This document shows, piece by piece, positions 62,930 to 64,000 of a stretch of DNA of 64,000 nucleotides. Position numbers and translations under genes: made by a program. Each line of letters begins with the position of its first letter. Position 1 is the stretch's first letter. This DNA comes from CAYUVF01 sp964448045 (GTDB taxonomy: Bacteria; Bacteroidota; Rhodothermia; Rhodothermales; Salinibacteraceae), in assembly GCA_964448045.1 (NCBI GenBank), contig CAYUVF010000012.1:1-64000 (forward strand), read 5' to 3'. The notes below the pieces were generated by a model that searched no databases, was not told the origin of the DNA, and saw nothing but the letters and a program-made list of their open reading frames with translations.

Positions 62930-64000
62930 ATGTACGCCCTGACCCGTTCTTCACGCGTAAATCACCTGCGGTGGGTGAGCACACTGCTGATCGTTCTGCT
63001 CCTTGCTGCGGCTCTCCCCGGCGAGAGCGCAGCGCAGCGCGCTCCGGCCTCCCCCGAGCGGTCGTTCGCCGATGCGCTGCGACTGTACAACGATCGGCAC
63101 TATATGCAAGCTGCCGAGGCCTTCGCGACATTCCGGCGGCATCATCCTAACGCAGTCCATGCGCCCGAAACGTTTTACTACGAAGCGCAGGCTATGCTGG
63201 CCCTCGACCGGCAGGCGCAGGCCGTGCGGCTCCTGACCCAACTTCAGCGGACGTACCCGTCTCATCCGCGAGCACGCGAGGCCCGGCTAAGCCTCGGGCA
63301 ATATTTCGTCGAGGCGGGTCAATACGAGCGGGCGCGGCAGACGCTGGAGGCGGTCGCCAGCGATTATGCGAATGAGCCGGAAGCCGCACGAGCCCGCTAT
63401 CAGCTGGGGCAGTTAGCGCGGGACCGGGAGAATCTGACCGAGGCCCTGGCCCAGTTCCAGCGGGTCGTCCGCGACTATCCGGATGCCGATATGGCCCCCG
63501 CTGCGCTCTACGCCGTGGGCACGACGCAGGTGCGCCTCGAACGCTTCGACGCGGCGGCTGCGTCCTTCGAGCGGCTCGGGCGCACCTACCCGCAGTCGCC
63601 GTATGCGCGAACGCTGGGACTCGCTTTGGCCGATGTCTACTACGAACTGGGTGATTATGAGCGCGTCGTCGATGAGGTGACGAGCCGGCTTCCCAATCTG
63701 GAGGGTGATGCCCGCGACCGGGCCACTTTTCTGCTCGCCGAAGCGTACAACCATCTGCGCGACCACGAGAACGCGATTGTCCATTACCGACGCTTCACCG
63801 AGGACAATCCCGATAGCCCGTACTACCACCCGGCCCTCTACGGCCTCGCTTGGAATTATCACTACGAGGGCTCCTATCAGTGGGCCGCCGATCATTTTGC
63901 GCGGGTCCAGGCCGGGCCCGATGACGATCTGTCGCGCAAGGCCACCTACTACGAAGCGGCCAACCGATACCTCGACGGCCAGCAACAAGAGGCGCTGGCA
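62930..64000 (+). CDS. TPR-repeat envelope protein (3' partial)
   Basis: An open frame of 357 codons that runs off the window. It begins with a signal peptide (MYALTRSSRVNHLRW, hydrophobic core, cut near ESAAQ). Repeated TPR / CpoB-YbgF-like units of about 35 residues follow, with recurrent FRRHHPN, LQRTYPSHPRA, VVRDYPDADMAPAALY and RLGRTYPQSPYA elements. Such proteins act as periplasmic scaffolds in outer-membrane assembly or cell division. The upstream 261-bp gap holds a short inverted repeat (GACGAT / ATCGTC, 62878-62897). The protein's C-terminus is not in view. Confidence 0.85.
   Translation, partial: MYALTRSSRVNHLRWVSTLLIVLLLAAALPGESAAQRAPASPERSFADALRLYNDRHYMQAAEAFATFRRHHPNAVHAPETFYYEAQAMLALDRQAQAVRLLTQLQRTYPSHPRAREARLSLGQYFVEAGQYERARQTLEAVASDYANEPEAARARYQLGQLARDRENLTEALAQFQRVVRDYPDADMAPAALYAVGTTQVRLERFDAAAASFERLGRTYPQSPYARTLGLALADVYYELGDYERVVDEVTSRLPNLEGDARDRATFLLAEAYNHLRDHENAIVHYRRFTEDNPDSPYYHPALYGLAWNYHYEGSYQWAADHFARVQAGPDDDLSRKATYYEAANRYLDGQQQEALA

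Overview
The window looks like a contig from a GC-rich member of the Bacteroidota, most probably the Rhodothermia / Salinibacter group. The evidence is a rhodopsin nearly collinear with Salinibacter xanthorhodopsin next to carotenoid ketolase and cyclase genes, a secreted protein with a Bacteroidota-type C-terminal sorting domain, and start codons that mostly lack a Shine-Dalgarno sequence. The contig's left edge carries 17 bases of Illumina adapter, so bases 1-17 are not genomic. All family calls come from reading motifs, not from database searches.

Layout. 0-4.7 kb: 3' part of a secreted FG-GAP / Ig-like protein, an RsbW-like kinase, a membrane glycosyltransferase fused to a methyltransferase, and miaA. 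4.7-10.3 kb: Na/Pi symporter and a light-harvesting block (crtO-type ketolase, CrtYcd-type lycopene cyclase, xanthorhodopsin), flanked by two small proline-rich one-helix proteins. 10.3-12.2 kb: kynB and a baeRF-type protein. 12.3-19.3 kb: an accessory-looking segment with a tyrosine recombinase facing a compact six-gene minus-strand operon (CDP-alcohol phosphotransferase, GTP cyclohydrolase II-RibD reductase fusion, MDR dehydrogenase, PTPS/QueD-like protein with Glu in place of the catalytic Cys, GT4 glycosyltransferase, methyltransferase). Its distal genes are visibly AT-richer. I consider it the best candidate for an undescribed biosynthetic system, probably making a glycosylated and methylated pyrimidine- or pterin-derived compound.

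19.5-34 kb: ThiD-like kinase, LacI regulator, purC, nitrilase, 1-Cys peroxiredoxin, Lol-type permease, proline catabolism (pruA), a run of small proteins ending in a GntR regulator, a PgpH-type 7TM-HD phosphodiesterase, a RodZ-like protein and tRNA-Pro(GGG). 34-48.6 kb: MerR regulator, EamA transporter, fabH, sbcC, an R2lox-type oxidase, two tandem CvpA proteins, a YqeY-domain protein, PTS enzyme I and HPr, polyprenyl synthase, adk, and small envelope proteins. 48.6-56.9 kb: a four-gene operon TlpA / redoxin / LuxE-like / LuxC-like, an NSS transporter, a penicillin-acylase-family hydrolase and an orphan ParA. 57-64 kb: lnt, maf, a class I amidotransferase, folB, a PfkB kinase, DUF883-like membrane proteins and the start of a TPR envelope protein.

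A separate signal runs across the window: the 12-mer TTGCAATAACGG occurs exactly six times, and the four intergenic copies extend to TTGCAATAACGGAT. Three of these lie within about 20 bp of stop codons. I know no name for this element.
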